The translations under genes were made by a program, and so were the position numbers. Below are positions 40,871 to 50,679 of a stretch of DNA of 64,000 bases, piece by piece (position 1 is the first letter of the stretch; each line of letters starts with the position of its first letter). The notes beneath the pieces were generated by a model. It was not told the origin of the DNA. It worked only from the letters and a program-made list of their open reading frames with translations, and did not search any database. The stretch comes from Streptomyces griseus subsp. griseus (lineage in GTDB: Bacteria; Actinomycetota; Actinomycetes; Streptomycetales; Streptomycetaceae): positions 5,952,001-6,016,000 of the forward strand of contig NZ_CP032543.1 in NCBI RefSeq assembly GCF_003610995.1, read 5' to 3'.

Positions 40871-43375
40871 TCAGCCGAAGTCGACCGACGGAAAGGCCTG
40901 TTCCGTCCAGATGGTCTTGCCGGCCGGGGTGTAGCGCGTCCCCCACCGCTGGACGAGCTGGGCGACGATGAACAGCCCGCGCCCGCCCTCGTCGTCCTCC
41001 GCGCTGTGGCGCAGATGCGGCGAGGTGTGGCCGGTGTCCGCGACCTCGCAGAGCAGCGTGCGGTCCCGGATGAGCCGCAGCCGCAGCGGCCCGCCGCCGT
41101 ACCGGACCGCGTTGGTGACCAGCTCGCTGACGACCAGTTCGGTGGCGAAGGAGAGCTCATCGAGCCCCCAGCCGCTCAGCTGACGGGTGGCCAGCTCACG
41201 CGCCCGCCCCACCGTCACCGCCTCCGCGGGCAGCTCCCACTCGGCGACCCGGCTCTCGTCCAGCTGCCGGGTCCTGGCCAGCAGAAGGGCGGTGTCGTCG
41301 GCGGTCGTGGCGTCCGGCACCAGCGTGGAGACGGCCCGGTCGCACAGCTCCTCCAGCGAGGCGGCGGGGGCGCCGAGCACCCGGCCCAGCGCGTCGAGGC
41401 CCTGGTCGATGTCGTGGCCGCGGGCCTCCACCAGACCGTCCGTGAACAGCGCCAGCAGGCTCCCCACCGGCAGCTCGATCTCCATGGACTCGAAGGGCAG
41501 ACCGCCCAGGCCCAGCGGCGGCCCGGCCGGCAGATCCGGGAACGTGACGTGCCCGTCGGGGTGCACCACGGCCGGCGGCAGATGCCCGGCCCGGGCCATG
41601 ACGCAGCGCCGCGAGACCGGGTCGTACACCGCGTACAGACAGGTCGCCCCGGTGGTCAGCTCGTCGTACGCGTCGCAGGCCGTGCCGTCCCGCGCGCCCG
41701 GCCGCTCGTCCAGCGGCTGCCCCACCAGGTCGTCCAGCCGGGTCAGCAGCTCGTCCGGGGCCATGTCCAGCTGGGCGAAGGCGCGGACGCTGGTGCGGAG
41801 CCGCCCCATGGTGGCGGCCGCCTGGAGGCCGTGGCCGACCACGTCCCCGACCACCAGGCCGACCCGGGTCCCGGAGAGGGGGATCACGTCGAACCAGTCA
41901 CCGCCGACCCCCGTCACATCGTCCGACGGCAGATAGCGGTAGGCGATCTCGACGGCCGACTGCGGCGGCACGTGATGGGGCAGCAGCTGGCGCTGGAGGG
42001 CGAGGGAGGCCGAGCGCTCACGGGTGAAGCGGCGGGCGTTGTCGATGCAGACCGCCGCCCGGGCCGCCAGCTCGTCCGCCAGGGCGACCTCGCCGTTGTC
42101 GAAGGTGTTCGCCGGACCGTGGGCGACCGTCCGGCCGGACGTCTCGGGACGCGGACTCCGTACGAAGGTGACGAGCCCCAGCACGCTGCCGCCGACGCGC
42201 AACGGGACGACCAGGACGTTGTCGTCGAGTACGAGACCGCCGGAGGCCAGCGAGCGGTCCTGCGGCGAGCCCGGGGGATAGGAGACCGGTGGGTAGCGGT
42301 GCGCCGGGCTCCCCGGCTGGAGCGGCTCGCCCGGATCGGCGATCCCCGCCCCCGCGGAGTGCTCACCGACCCGCAGCAGGTCCATGGCCGCCGAACTCCC
42401 GGTCGCCGGAAGCTCCCCGCTCATCACCGTCGCCCGCGCGATGTCGACCCGTACGGCGGCGGCGAACTCCGGCACGGTCACCTCGGCGACCTCCTCGGCG
42501 GTGGTGACCACGTCCAGGACCGTGCCGATCCGGCGGCCTGCCTCCACCAGCAGGGCCAGGCGCTGCTGGGCGCGCTGACGGTCCGAGATGTCGAAGGCGT
42601 CCTCGCAGACCCCGAACACGTGCCCGTGCGCGTCCTGCAGCCGGTAGTAGGAGCACGACCACAGGTGTTCCGTGCCGGGGTCGCTCGGCGGAATCCCCTG
42701 GAAGTGCAGGTCCAGGATGGGTTCGCCGGTGTCGATCACGTGGTGCATCACGGCGTCGAGACTCTGCGGGTAGCCGGGTGTGACGAAGCGGCCCCCGGAG
42801 TACAGCTCGTCGGCCCGCATGCCCCGGAACTCGGCGAGCGGCTTGCCGATCTCGCGCTCGTAGGCGGTGTTGCCCCAGGTCAGCCGGAGGTCGGTGTCGT
42901 AGATCGCCAGGCCGACGGGCGACTGGGTGGCGAGCCCCTGGAGCAGGGCGAGCTGGGACTCCCACTGCCGCAGCGCCCCGAGCTCGGCGGCGACCAGCAC
43001 CCGGCCCGGGGTCTCGGCTCCGGGACCGCCGCCCGCCCCCGCCAGCGGGCACACGGTGGTCGCCACCAGCAGCTCCCGGCCGTCCCGGTGGCGCGCGAGG
43101 CGGATCTCGCCGCCGTCGGGCGGTCCCGGCCCCGGGCGCTCGGCCGGGCCCGGGCCGTCCGACGCGGCCGGGAGGGAGCCGTCGGCGGGCAGCGGCGAGA
43201 GGAAAACGCCCAGAGGCCGCCCGACGGCCTCGTGCGGTCCGTAACCGAGCAGCTCGGCGGCGGCGGGGCTCCACCCCACGACCGTCTCCCGGCCGTCCAG
43301 GACCACCGTGGCCGCCCTGGCGATGTCCAGGGGGCCCCGGAAGTCGGCGGCATCCGCCGCTCTGGTCGCGCTCAC
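40871..43375 (-). CDS. PAS-GAF-SpoIIE (PP2C) phosphatase with C-terminal HATPase domain
   Basis: An 834-residue regulator. Two PAS domains (about 15-90 and 120-250, the second with YRLQDAHGHVFGVCEDAFDISDRQ), a GAF domain (about 265-450), a SpoIIE-type PP2C phosphatase (about 470-690: DVTGVGGDWFDVIPL, VVGDVVGHGLQAAATMGRLR, LALFTDGLVEARG) and an RsbW-like ATPase domain (ELVTNAVRYGG, DEGGRGLFIVAQL). Such proteins adjust anti-anti-sigma phosphorylation in response to redox, ligand or light signals. GTG 43375 is preferred over ATG 43483, because the intervening 36 codons have many A/T third positions, unlike the rest. An AlkB gene lies upstream on the same strand. Confidence 0.88.
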   Translation of the reverse strand: MSATRAADAADFRGPLDIARAATVVLDGRETVVGWSPAAAELLGYGPHEAVGRPLGVFLSPLPADGSLPAASDGPGPAERPGPGPPDGGEIRLARHRDGRELLVATTVCPLAGAGGGPGAETPGRVLVAAELGALRQWESQLALLQGLATQSPVGLAIYDTDLRLTWGNTAYEREIGKPLAEFRGMRADELYSGGRFVTPGYPQSLDAVMHHVIDTGEPILDLHFQGIPPSDPGTEHLWSCSYYRLQDAHGHVFGVCEDAFDISDRQRAQQRLALLVEAGRRIGTVLDVVTTAEEVAEVTVPEFAAAVRVDIARATVMSGELPATGSSAAMDLLRVGEHSAGAGIADPGEPLQPGSPAHRYPPVSYPPGSPQDRSLASGGLVLDDNVLVVPLRVGGSVLGLVTFVRSPRPETSGRTVAHGPANTFDNGEVALADELAARAAVCIDNARRFTRERSASLALQRQLLPHHVPPQSAVEIAYRYLPSDDVTGVGGDWFDVIPLSGTRVGLVVGDVVGHGLQAAATMGRLRTSVRAFAQLDMAPDELLTRLDDLVGQPLDERPGARDGTACDAYDELTTGATCLYAVYDPVSRRCVMARAGHLPPAVVHPDGHVTFPDLPAGPPLGLGGLPFESMEIELPVGSLLALFTDGLVEARGHDIDQGLDALGRVLGAPAASLEELCDRAVSTLVPDATTADDTALLLARTRQLDESRVAEWELPAEAVTVGRARELATRQLSGWGLDELSFATELVVSELVTNAVRYGGGPLRLRLIRDRTLLCEVADTGHTSPHLRHSAEDDEGGRGLFIVAQLVQRWGTRYTPAGKTIWTEQAFPSVDFG

Positions 43376-43515
43376 CGCGCCACACCGGCCTGGTCCATGG
43401 TCTTCAGAATCCGCCCTGGTCCCGGCGGGCACAACTGCGGTAGGCCCGCGCCACGGCCGATCGGGGCGGATTCCGGCCGCCACCGGTGTGCTCCGCGGTG
43501 CGCCCGGCGGTGCGG

Positions 43516-44145
43516 TCAGCGCACGCCGTCGGGCCGGAACTGGACGCTGATCCTCGGCCCCGCCGCCCGTGCCGTCTTCGGGATCGCGTGCTCCCAGGTG
43601 CGCTGGCAGCTGCCGCCCATGACGATCAGGTCACCGTGCCCGAGCGCCCGGCGTACGGGCACGGGGCCAGGCCGGCGGGGCCGCAGCGCCAGATGGCGCG
43701 GTGCCCCGAGGGAGAGGATCGCGACCATGGTGTCCTCGGTGGAGCCTCGGCCGACCGTGTCTCCGTGCCAGGCGACCCCGTCCCGGCCGTCGCGGTAGTA
43801 GCAGAGCCCAGCCGTGGTGAACGGCTCGCCGAGCTCGCTCCCGTAGTGCGCGCTCAGCGCCGTACGGGCGGCGTCCAGCGCGGGGTGCGGCAGGGGATCG
43901 CTCCCGCCGAAGAAGGCCAGCAGCCGCGGGACCGCCACCACCCGCTCGTACATGACCCGCTGCTCCGCCCGCCAGGCCACACCACCGGCCAGCGTCTCGA
44001 ACAGGGCGTCGGCCCCCTGGAGCCACTGCGGGAGTACGTCGATCCAGGCGCCGTGGCCGAGATGCTCACGCCGCAGCCCGTCCAGGGGGCGGACGGCGAT
44101 GTCGTTCCCCTGGTCGAAGAGCGAGGTCTGAAGGTGTACGGCCAT
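43516..44145 (-). CDS. AlkB-like Fe(II)/2-oxoglutarate dioxygenase
   Basis: A 209-residue protein of AlkB family length. The iron ligands WHGD (His and Asp, about residues 125-128) and the distal His in WEHAIPKT are present, and GPRISVQFR supplies the 2-oxoglutarate-binding Arg. It probably repairs alkylated DNA/RNA bases oxidatively. The ATG at 44145 gives the family's usual N-terminus (QTSLFD). The gene lies 140 bp upstream of the phosphatase start. Confidence 0.88.
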   Translation of the reverse strand: MAVHLQTSLFDQGNDIAVRPLDGLRREHLGHGAWIDVLPQWLQGADALFETLAGGVAWRAEQRVMYERVVAVPRLLAFFGGSDPLPHPALDAARTALSAHYGSELGEPFTTAGLCYYRDGRDGVAWHGDTVGRGSTEDTMVAILSLGAPRHLALRPRRPGPVPVRRALGHGDLIVMGGSCQRTWEHAIPKTARAAGPRISVQFRPDGVR

Positions 44146-44211
44146 GGCATCAGCGTAACGCTATTCGTACGTGTGTGCGAATAGGTCGCCGAGTGGCTCA
44201 GCTCTCGTCGA

Positions 44212-44329
44212 TCCGGCCGCCTCGATGAGGCCGCCGTGATCGGGGCCGCCTTGATCGGGGCCCCTCGGTCGGGCCTTCCCGATCGGCCTCTCCGGTCAGG
44301 CCTTCGTGATCAGGCCTCCTTGATGAGGT
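44212..44329. repeat. Degenerate 13-15-bp tandem repeat at the 3' end of the GMC gene
   Basis: Units of the form TGATCGGGCCTCC recur about eight times with substitutions and 1-2 bp length changes (for example TGATCGGGGCC twice, GATCGGCC, TGATCAGGCC). The repeat fills the gap between the AlkB gene and the GMC gene and includes the last seven GMC codons. It could form several alternative hairpins. Confidence 0.55.
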
Positions 44330-45869
44330 CGGCGCACTTCTCGCCGATCATCATGGTCGTGATGCAGGGATTGGCCGTGGTCAGCACCGGCATCACCGAA
44401 GCGTCGGCCACCCGCAGCCCGGTGACCCCCTTGACCCGCAGCTGCGGGTCAAGGGGCGAGTCCGGGTCGTCCACCGGGCCCATCCGTACCGTCCCCGCCG
44501 GGTGGTAGACGGTGTTGTGGGTCTCGCGGATGTAGTCGAACAGCTCCGCGTCCGTGGTCGCGCCCGCCCCCGGTGCCAGCTCGGTGCCCGCCCAGGCGGC
44601 CATCGGCTGCTTCGCCACGATCTCCCGGGCGAGACGGAGCCCGTACGTCATCACCCGTACATCGTGCTCGTCGGTGAAGTAGCGCGGATCGACCCGGGGC
44701 TTGTCCCGGAAGTCCCGGGTGCGCAGCCGGACCGTTCCCCGGGAGCGGGCACGGGTGACGTTCGGGGTGAGGCAGAACGCGTTCTCCGAGGTGGGGTAGC
44801 CGCGCCGGTAGGTGTTCAGGTCGAACGGGACCGAGCCGTAGTGGAACATCAGGTCCGGCCGGTCCAGGCCCGGCTCCGTGTCGGCGAAGATCCCGATCTC
44901 CCACCACTGGGTCGAGGTGGTGACCATGGGCTGCTTCGCCTCCCACATGATCACGCCCTCCGGGTGGTCCTGGAGGTGCGAGCCGACGCCGGGGGAGTCG
45001 ACCCGGACGTCGACCCCGGTCTCCCGGAGATGGCCGGCCGGGCCGATCCCGGAGAGCATCAGCAGCTTGGGGGAGTCGATCGCACCGCAGGCCACGACCA
45101 CTTCGCGCCGGGCGTGCACCCTGCCGCTGTGGACGGTGTCGGGCTCCAGGTACTCCACTCCGGTGCACCGCTCACCCTCGAAGAGGAGCCGCTTCGCCTG
45201 GAGCCCGGTCCGCAGCTCCAGGTTGGGCCGCTTGCCGAGAACGGGATGGAGGTACGAGACCGAGGCCGAGGAGCGGGTCCCGTCCTCGCGGGCGTTGATC
45301 TGGAACCAGTGCGCACCCCGCAGGACGGTGGTGCCCGTGTTGAACGGGGTGGTGGGGATGCCGGCCTCCGCGCACGCCTCCAGCAGCGCCGTACCGCACG
45401 GGTCGTCGGCCGGGATCGTGCGGAGGGTGACCGGGCCGGAGCGGCCGTGGTGGTCGCCGGGCGCGTCGTTGGTCTCCAGCCGCTTGTAGAGCGGGAAGCA
45501 CTCCGCCGCGCTCCACCCGGTGCAGCCCAGCGCGCCCCACTCGTCGAGATCCTCGGCCGGGGCCCAGAAGGCGATGCAGGAGTTGTGCGAGGAGCAGCCG
45601 CCGAGCACCTTGGCACGGGCGTGCCGCATGAAGCTGTTGCCGTACTCCTGCGGCTCCACCGGATAGTCCCAGTCGTAACCGGACTCCAGCAGCGCCATCC
45701 ACCGGTCCAGCCGCAGGATGCTGTCGTCCCCGACGTCCGAAGGTCCGGCTTCGAGTACGCAGACGGTGACGTCCGGGTCCTCGGTGAGCCGGGCGGCGAC
45801 GACGGCACCGGCCGTACCGCCGCCGACCACGACGTAGTCGTACACGGGCACAGGGCTCTCCTCGGGCAT
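44310..45869 (-). CDS. betA: GMC-family choline dehydrogenase-like oxidoreductase
   Basis: A 519-residue FAD enzyme of the glucose-methanol-choline family. FAD site YVVVGGGTAGAVVAARL, the GGCSSHNSCIAFW block, SPGVGSHLQDHP and the C-terminal HPAGTVRMGP with the catalytic His, then ADASVMPVLTTANPC. The ATG at 45869 has GGAG upstream. In this operon (aldehyde dehydrogenase, transporter, dehydrogenase) it most likely oxidises choline to betaine aldehyde. GMC enzymes have varied alcohol substrates, so the assignment rests partly on context. Confidence 0.82.
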   Translation of the reverse strand: MPEESPVPVYDYVVVGGGTAGAVVAARLTEDPDVTVCVLEAGPSDVGDDSILRLDRWMALLESGYDWDYPVEPQEYGNSFMRHARAKVLGGCSSHNSCIAFWAPAEDLDEWGALGCTGWSAAECFPLYKRLETNDAPGDHHGRSGPVTLRTIPADDPCGTALLEACAEAGIPTTPFNTGTTVLRGAHWFQINAREDGTRSSASVSYLHPVLGKRPNLELRTGLQAKRLLFEGERCTGVEYLEPDTVHSGRVHARREVVVACGAIDSPKLLMLSGIGPAGHLRETGVDVRVDSPGVGSHLQDHPEGVIMWEAKQPMVTTSTQWWEIGIFADTEPGLDRPDLMFHYGSVPFDLNTYRRGYPTSENAFCLTPNVTRARSRGTVRLRTRDFRDKPRVDPRYFTDEHDVRVMTYGLRLAREIVAKQPMAAWAGTELAPGAGATTDAELFDYIRETHNTVYHPAGTVRMGPVDDPDSPLDPQLRVKGVTGLRVADASVMPVLTTANPCITTMMIGEKCADLIKEA

Positions 45870-45883
45870 CGCGTCTCCAGGGC

Positions 45884-47458
45884 TCAAGGGTTCGGCGGCG
45901 GAACGGTGGGGTCCTCGGCCAGGAAGCGGTGCTCGGCGAGCACGCCCGTACGGTGCCGCTGGACGAACCAGTAGTAGGCGAAGCCGCCGAGGGCGACGAC
46001 GCCGATGAAGAGGAACGCGCCCCACCGCAGGTACCAGTGCTGCGGGCCCGTCGCGTTGTAGACCTCGGCGCGCGGCCAGGCCAGGTTGAGGGACATCGCC
46101 GTCCCCCAGAGCACCGCGAGGACGTTGACCGGCAGCCCCCACCTGCCCAGCGAGAACGCGCCCTCGCGCGGCTGCCAGGTGCCGCGCAGCCGCTGGAGCA
46201 GCATGGGCACGGTGACCAGCAGATAGGCCACGTAGATCATGATGATCGCGATGCTGGTGATCACCGAGAAGATCTGCGGCTGGTTGATGTTGACCACCAG
46301 GATCACCACGCCGACCACCCCGATCAGCACGGCGGGCACCACCGGCGTCCGGAAACGGGGGCTGACCCGGGCCAGCTTCGAGCCGGCGGGCAGGTTGTTG
46401 TCCCGGGCCATCGCGAACATCAGCCGGATACCGGCCGCCTGCACCGCCAGCACGCAGACCGTGATCGCGACGACCACCGCCCAGAGGAAGACCTCCCCGA
46501 CGGTCTCGCCGAGCGTCGCCAGCACCACGTACTGGAGTCCGCCCGTGGACAGCTCCTCGGCCTGGAGGTCCGGCACCGAGAGCAGCGCGAAGAGCAGGAT
46601 GAACGCGCCGATCAGGAACGACGCGATGAGCGCCCGCAGGATGGCGCGGGGCGCGTTGCGGCCCGGGTTGTGCGACTCCTCGCCGAGGGAGGAGGCGGTG
46701 TCGAAGCCGTACATGACGTACGCGGAGGCGAGCGACGCGGTGAGGAACGCCCCGAAGTAGCCGAGCGACTGGCCACTGCCGAGGCCGTACGTCTCCGTCA
46801 GCGCGGTGCTGGGGCCCCGAGTGATGTGCGCGGCCAGGAAGATGATCAGGGCGACGGCGGCGACCAGCTCGATGAAGACGCCCGCGGAGTTGATCCGGGC
46901 CATCAGCTTGATGCCGAACGCGTTCACCAGCGTGGAGAAGAGGATGAGCACCGTGCCCAGGAGAACGGCGTTGGCCGCCTGGTCGTTCCGGCCGCTGCCG
47001 TCGCCGATGAACTGGAACCAGCCGTCGATCTGCGGCAGCGTGATCTGGTATGCCAGCGCCACCGCCGAGAGCGTGACCATGGTGGCCGTCATCATCATCC
47101 AGCCGCCGAGCCACCCCACATGCGGGCCGCCCATCTTCTTGGCCCAGTTGTAGACCGAACCGGCCACCGGATAGCGGGCCGCCAGCTCGCAGAAGCACAG
47201 GGCCACCATCAGCTGCCCGCAGAAGACCATCGGCCAGGACCACCAGTAGGCGGGACCGCCGAAGCTGACGCCGAAGTAGAACAGCTGGAAGGTGCCGGTG
47301 AGGATCGAGATGTAGCTGATCCCGGCGGCGAAGGTGTGGAAGTTGCCCAGGGTGCGCTTGAGTTCGGGGCGATACCCCATCTCCCCGAGCGCGTCGTCGT
47401 CGTGCTGCGTCTGGGTCCTCGCCGCGGGCCCTGGCTCCGAACCGCCGTCCGTGCTCAC
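45884..47458 (-). CDS. APC-family amino acid/amine permease
   Basis: A 524-residue transporter with about 12 hydrophobic segments. The LGNFHTFAAGISYISILTG start, EESHNPGRNAPRAI loop and AMARDNNLPAGSKLARVSPR loop match the amino-acid/choline/GABA permease (ACT) branch. GTG 47458 overlaps the aldehyde dehydrogenase stop (GTGA); an ATG at 47467 is also possible. Its place between the aldehyde dehydrogenase and choline dehydrogenase genes suggests uptake of choline, another quaternary amine or an amino alcohol. Confidence 0.84.
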   Translation of the reverse strand: MSTDGGSEPGPAARTQTQHDDDALGEMGYRPELKRTLGNFHTFAAGISYISILTGTFQLFYFGVSFGGPAYWWSWPMVFCGQLMVALCFCELAARYPVAGSVYNWAKKMGGPHVGWLGGWMMMTATMVTLSAVALAYQITLPQIDGWFQFIGDGSGRNDQAANAVLLGTVLILFSTLVNAFGIKLMARINSAGVFIELVAAVALIIFLAAHITRGPSTALTETYGLGSGQSLGYFGAFLTASLASAYVMYGFDTASSLGEESHNPGRNAPRAILRALIASFLIGAFILLFALLSVPDLQAEELSTGGLQYVVLATLGETVGEVFLWAVVVAITVCVLAVQAAGIRLMFAMARDNNLPAGSKLARVSPRFRTPVVPAVLIGVVGVVILVVNINQPQIFSVITSIAIIMIYVAYLLVTVPMLLQRLRGTWQPREGAFSLGRWGLPVNVLAVLWGTAMSLNLAWPRAEVYNATGPQHWYLRWGAFLFIGVVALGGFAYYWFVQRHRTGVLAEHRFLAEDPTVPPPNP

Positions 47459-48924
47459 TCGAACCACCGCTGCGGGACCGCGGCGACATTGCGCCAGATG
47501 TGCTTGGCCTCCTGGTACTCGGCCAGCCCCGCCGGTCCCAGCTCACGGCCGAAACCGGACTGCTTCATACCGCCCCACTCCGCCTGCGGTACGTAGGGGT
47601 GGAAGTCGTTGATCCATACGGTGCCGGCGCGCAGCCGCGAGGCCACCCGGTGGGCGCGCCCGCCGTCCTGCGTCCAGACCGCGCCCGCCAGCCCGTACAC
47701 CGTGTCGTTGGCGAGCCGCACCGCCTCGTCCTCGTCCCGGAACCGCTCCACCGTGAGCACCGGCCCGAACGACTCGTCCCGCACCACGGACATGGACGAG
47801 CGGCACTCGTCCAGCACGGTCGGCGGGTAGTAGAAGCCGTCCGCCAGCGCGGGATCGTCGGGTCGCGCCCCGCCGCAGCGCAGTACGGCGCCTTCGGCGA
47901 TGCCCTCGGCCACGTACGCCTCGACCTTGTCGCGGTGGGCGGCGGAGATCAGCGGACCGCTGCGGGCGTCCTCGTCGAAGGGGCCGCCGAGCCTGATCCG
48001 GCGGGCCCCGGCCACCAGCTCGTCCACGAACCGGTCGTGCAGCTCGTCCTGCACAAGGAGCCGCGCCCCGGCGGAACAGACCTGCCCCGAGTGCAGGAAG
48101 ACCGCCATCAGCCCGTAGTCGACGGCGGTCTCGAAGTCGGCGTCGGCGAAGACGATGTTCGGGTTCTTGCCGCCCAGCTCCAGGGCGACCTTCTTCACGG
48201 TCGGCGCGGCGGCCGCCATGATGGCCCGCCCGGTGGCCAGCCCCCCGGTGAACGAGACCATGTCCACCCGCGGATCCCCGGTGAGCGGCGCGCCCACGGC
48301 CGCCCCCGCCCCGAGCACCAGATTGGCGACCCCCTCCGGCAGCTCGGCCTCCACGAGCAGCCCCATGAGCAGGACGGCGGTGTGCGGGGTCAGTTCGCTG
48401 GGCTTGAGGACGAAGGTGTTGCCGGCGGCGAGCGCCGGGGCGACCTTCCACGCGGTCTGGAGCAGCGGATAGTTCCACGGCGTGATGAGCGCGCAGACCC
48501 CGACCGGTTCGTACACGATCCGGCTGTCGACGTCCGCGATCCCGGTGTCGACGACCCGGCCCCCGTCCCCGGCGGCCACGAGATCGCCGAAGTACCGGAA
48601 GCAGTTGGCGATGTCGTCCATGTCGTACGCGCTCTCGACCAGCCGCTTGCCGGTGTCCAGCGACTCCGCCCGCGCGAAGAGATCCTTGTCGCGCTCCAGC
48701 AGCTCCGCGACCCGCAGCAGCAGCCGCCCCCGCTCGGCGGCCGGCGTACCGGGCCAGGGCCCGTCGTCGAATGCGGCCCGAGCGGCGGCGACGGCAGCGT
48801 CGGCGTCCTTGCGCCCGCCCTCGTCGACGGTGGCGACCAGCGTGCCGTCGGCCGGGCAGCGGATCTCCCGCGTGCCCGCGTCGGCGGCAGTGGTCCACCG
48901 GCCGCCGATGAACAGCTCCGGCAT
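47455..48924 (-). CDS. betB: Aldehyde dehydrogenase (betaine aldehyde dehydrogenase-like)
   Basis: A 489-residue NAD(P)-dependent enzyme. [18 protein letters not shown], the catalytic Glu in [16 protein letters not shown] and the catalytic Cys in [12 protein letters not shown] are present, and [21 protein letters not shown] is typical of betaine-aldehyde dehydrogenases. AGGAGG precedes the ATG at 48924 at ideal distance. As the first gene of the operon it would complete choline oxidation to the osmoprotectant glycine betaine. Confidence 0.87.
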   Translation of the reverse strand: MPELFIGGRWTTAADAGTREIRCPADGTLVATVDEGGRKDADAAVAAARAAFDDGPWPGTPAAERGRLLLRVAELLERDKDLFARAESLDTGKRLVESAYDMDDIANCFRYFGDLVAAGDGGRVVDTGIADVDSRIVYEPVGVCALITPWNYPLLQTAWKVAPALAAGNTFVLKPSELTPHTAVLLMGLLVEAELPEGVANLVLGAGAAVGAPLTGDPRVDMVSFTGGLATGRAIMAAAAPTVKKVALELGGKNPNIVFADADFETAVDYGLMAVFLHSGQVCSAGARLLVQDELHDRFVDELVAGARRIRLGGPFDEDARSGPLISAAHRDKVEAYVAEGIAEGAVLRCGGARPDDPALADGFYYPPTVLDECRSSMSVVRDESFGPVLTVERFRDEDEAVRLANDTVYGLAGAVWTQDGGRAHRVASRLRAGTVWINDFHPYVPQAEWGGMKQSGFGRELGPAGLAEYQEAKHIWRNVAAVPQRWFE

Positions 48925-49129
48925 GGGCTCCTCCTGTACGGGTCCTGCACGGGTGGGGCGGTCGGCCGACACCTCCTGTGTCGACTCCAGGACAGAGAGT
49001 AAGGGCGTAGGGGTATGCGCGCAGCGCGGGCGCGGCCGGGCGGTGCCGGGGCGCGGGCGGGCGGTGCTGTGGCTCGGGCGGTACTGCGCGTGTCCTCGCT
49101 CCTGCGCGTGCCCTCGGTGCTACGCGTGA

Positions 49130-49530
49130 CTATGCGTGCCGTCGGCGGAGGGGCGGTGCGAGGGACTCCTGCGGCTCCCGCCCCGCCGTGTCGAGGATGA
49201 CGTGCTCCCGGTCCCGGGGCCGGTAGTCGCGGTCGAGGATCCGCTCCCGGTCGGGCTGCGGCGGGCCGGGGATGTCGGAGGGGCGGGTGGCGATGCGGCG
49301 TCGGCGCTCAGCCGCATCCGAGCAGACCACCTCGACCTCGACGACCGGGACGCCCCCTCCGATGCCCACCTCCGGCCGGGCGCCACGGGTGACGGCTAGG
49401 GGGTTCACCGACTCCGCGATCACGGACAGCCCCTGCTGGAGGTGGTCCCCGGCCAGGGCGTACCCCAGGGTGCACCCGGCCGGCCCGACGGGATGCGCAG
49501 CAGGCCTCCGGCCGGATCATCGACACGGAG
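49130..49530 (-). pseudogene. P-loop nucleoside/AAA kinase remnant (N-terminus lost)
   Basis: An open frame from about 49498 to TAG 49130 encodes the C-terminal part of a small AAA/P-loop kinase: AHPVGPAGCTLGYALAG, IAESVNPLAVTR, VPVVEVEVVCSDAAERRRR, SDIPG, REHVILDTAG. An LRVD block that normally precedes this region is found at 49530-49519 in a different frame. No Walker A sequence is present. It is a decayed gene, or a fragment left by a deletion. Confidence 0.65.
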
Positions 49531-49554
49531 CCCCTTCCGGCGGTCGCTGATCCC

Positions 49555-49832
49555 CTACGACCACCCCGCCGCGCGACCGGCGTGCAGAGACGCATCAACC
49601 GTCGAGGAGGCCAGGCGGAGCGCCTTGAGCGCACCCGCGCTCAGCGCCACCTCATTGTCCGGGCCCGCGACCGCCCGGCCCCCGTTCACCTCCTACACCC
49701 TCTGTGTGGTGTTCACCAGGGTGAAGCGGCCGTCGTCCTGGGCGTCGAGCAGGAGGACGTACTCCTTGCCCTCGGTCAGGGCGGCGGTCTCCGGGCCTGC
49801 CCCGGGCGTCGCATAGGACACCTCGACCGTAC
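49555..49832 (-). pseudogene. Fragment of a conserved secreted protein, with internal stop
   Basis: Reading minus-strand from 49832, TVEVSYATPGAGPETAAL, GKEYVLLLDAQDDGRFTLVNTTQRV, then TAG (49693-49695), then EVNGGRAVAGPDNEVALSAGALKALRLA. This resembles the C-terminal part of small secreted actinobacterial proteins. The stop replaces what should be a Tyr codon. No start or signal peptide remains. Confidence 0.5.
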
Positions 49833-49976
49833 GGCCCGGATCCGCCCCCCCTCGCGGTCGCCGTTACCGCCGCCGTGGCGGCTCGGTGCGCGCCCGGGCC
49901 GACAACTCGTTCGACTTCTGTTCCGTCTCCAGAGCCGGGACGGGGGTGGCGGTTCGGGCCGGAGGCCTCACTCGCA

Positions 49977-50279
49977 TCATGCCGACTCCTCGGACAGGCG
50001 GGCCATGGCACGGCAGTGACTGCCCAGCAGGTTCCGCGCGGTGATGAACGGCCAGCCACCGGTGACGTCCGCGCCGACCTTGAGGACGTGCTCCCAGGCG
50101 ATCCGGAACACCTCGGCGGTGAACTCCTCCGCGGCGGCGCGATCGCCCAGGCGCCGGTGTACGGAGGTCATCACACGTGGGTGGTCCTGCACACACAAAG
50201 CCGTGAACCGCGCGGTGTGTTCACGCTCGCTTCCGGTCTGCATGGTCTCCACGCCCGTACGTGCCGTGGGGGCCTGCAC
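49977..50279 (-). pseudogene. Truncated ECF-type sigma factor (region 2 only)
   Basis: Residues from about 13 (MQTGSEREHTARF) show sigma-70 region 2: ALCVQDHPRVMTSVHRRLGD, AAEEFTAEVFRIAWEHVL, GWPFITARNLLGSHCR. The frame ends at ARLSEESA before region 4, so it could not bind a -35 element. It is probably a deletion product. ATG at 50279 or 50243 are possible starts. Confidence 0.65.
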
Positions 50280-50303
50280 TTCCTTACAGTCCCCGGAGAA
50301 GAA

Positions 50304-50471
50304 TCATCCGAGTCCGCGGCAGGGCATCCGCACCGCGTGCCCGCCCGTACGCGGCAGGACGTCCGTGGGACTCACCGCGGCCGCGCGCACCCGGACACGG
50401 ACCTCACCAGGATCTGCCTGAGTCCCGGGCAGATCCAGCACCCGCAGGGCCTCCGCCTCCCCAACTCGTAT
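50304..50471 (-). pseudogene. N-terminal fragment of a zinc-type alcohol dehydrogenase/quinone oxidoreductase
   Basis: About 50 residues (GEAEALRVLDLPGTQADPGEVRVRVRAAAVSPTDVLPRTG) match the start of MDR-superfamily oxidoreductases, then the frame ends in TGA at 50304. The catalytic and cofactor parts are absent. Confidence 0.55.
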
Positions 50472-50679
50472 ATGCCAGCAGCTTTCATGCCTCGCCCGAC
50501 CAGCCCGGCCCGACACGCATGCCCCGGCAGCGCCGTAATCCGGACCATCAGGCCGGCGGCGTACGGAGGCGGACATGAGTAGGGCTACTCATGCGACTGA
50601 TACCCGCGGACGGCATTGTTCAGATCGTCAGCAGATCAGTCACCACGCCGGGCATTCCGGCATCCCCGGGAGAACCGCC

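Noticed and set aside
41006..43798. A 930-codon open frame opposite the SpoIIE-type phosphatase
   Set aside because: Composition typical of a reverse-frame shadow; the real gene's five domains lie on the minus strand.
45929..47596. A 555-codon plus-strand frame opposite the APC permease
   Set aside because: His/Asp/Arg-rich shadow without hydrophobic segments or motifs.
49442..49816. A plus-strand 124-codon frame at the gene-fragment cluster
   Set aside because: The minus strand here gives recognisable fragments (kinase and secreted protein), and the plus frame has no family match or ribosome site.
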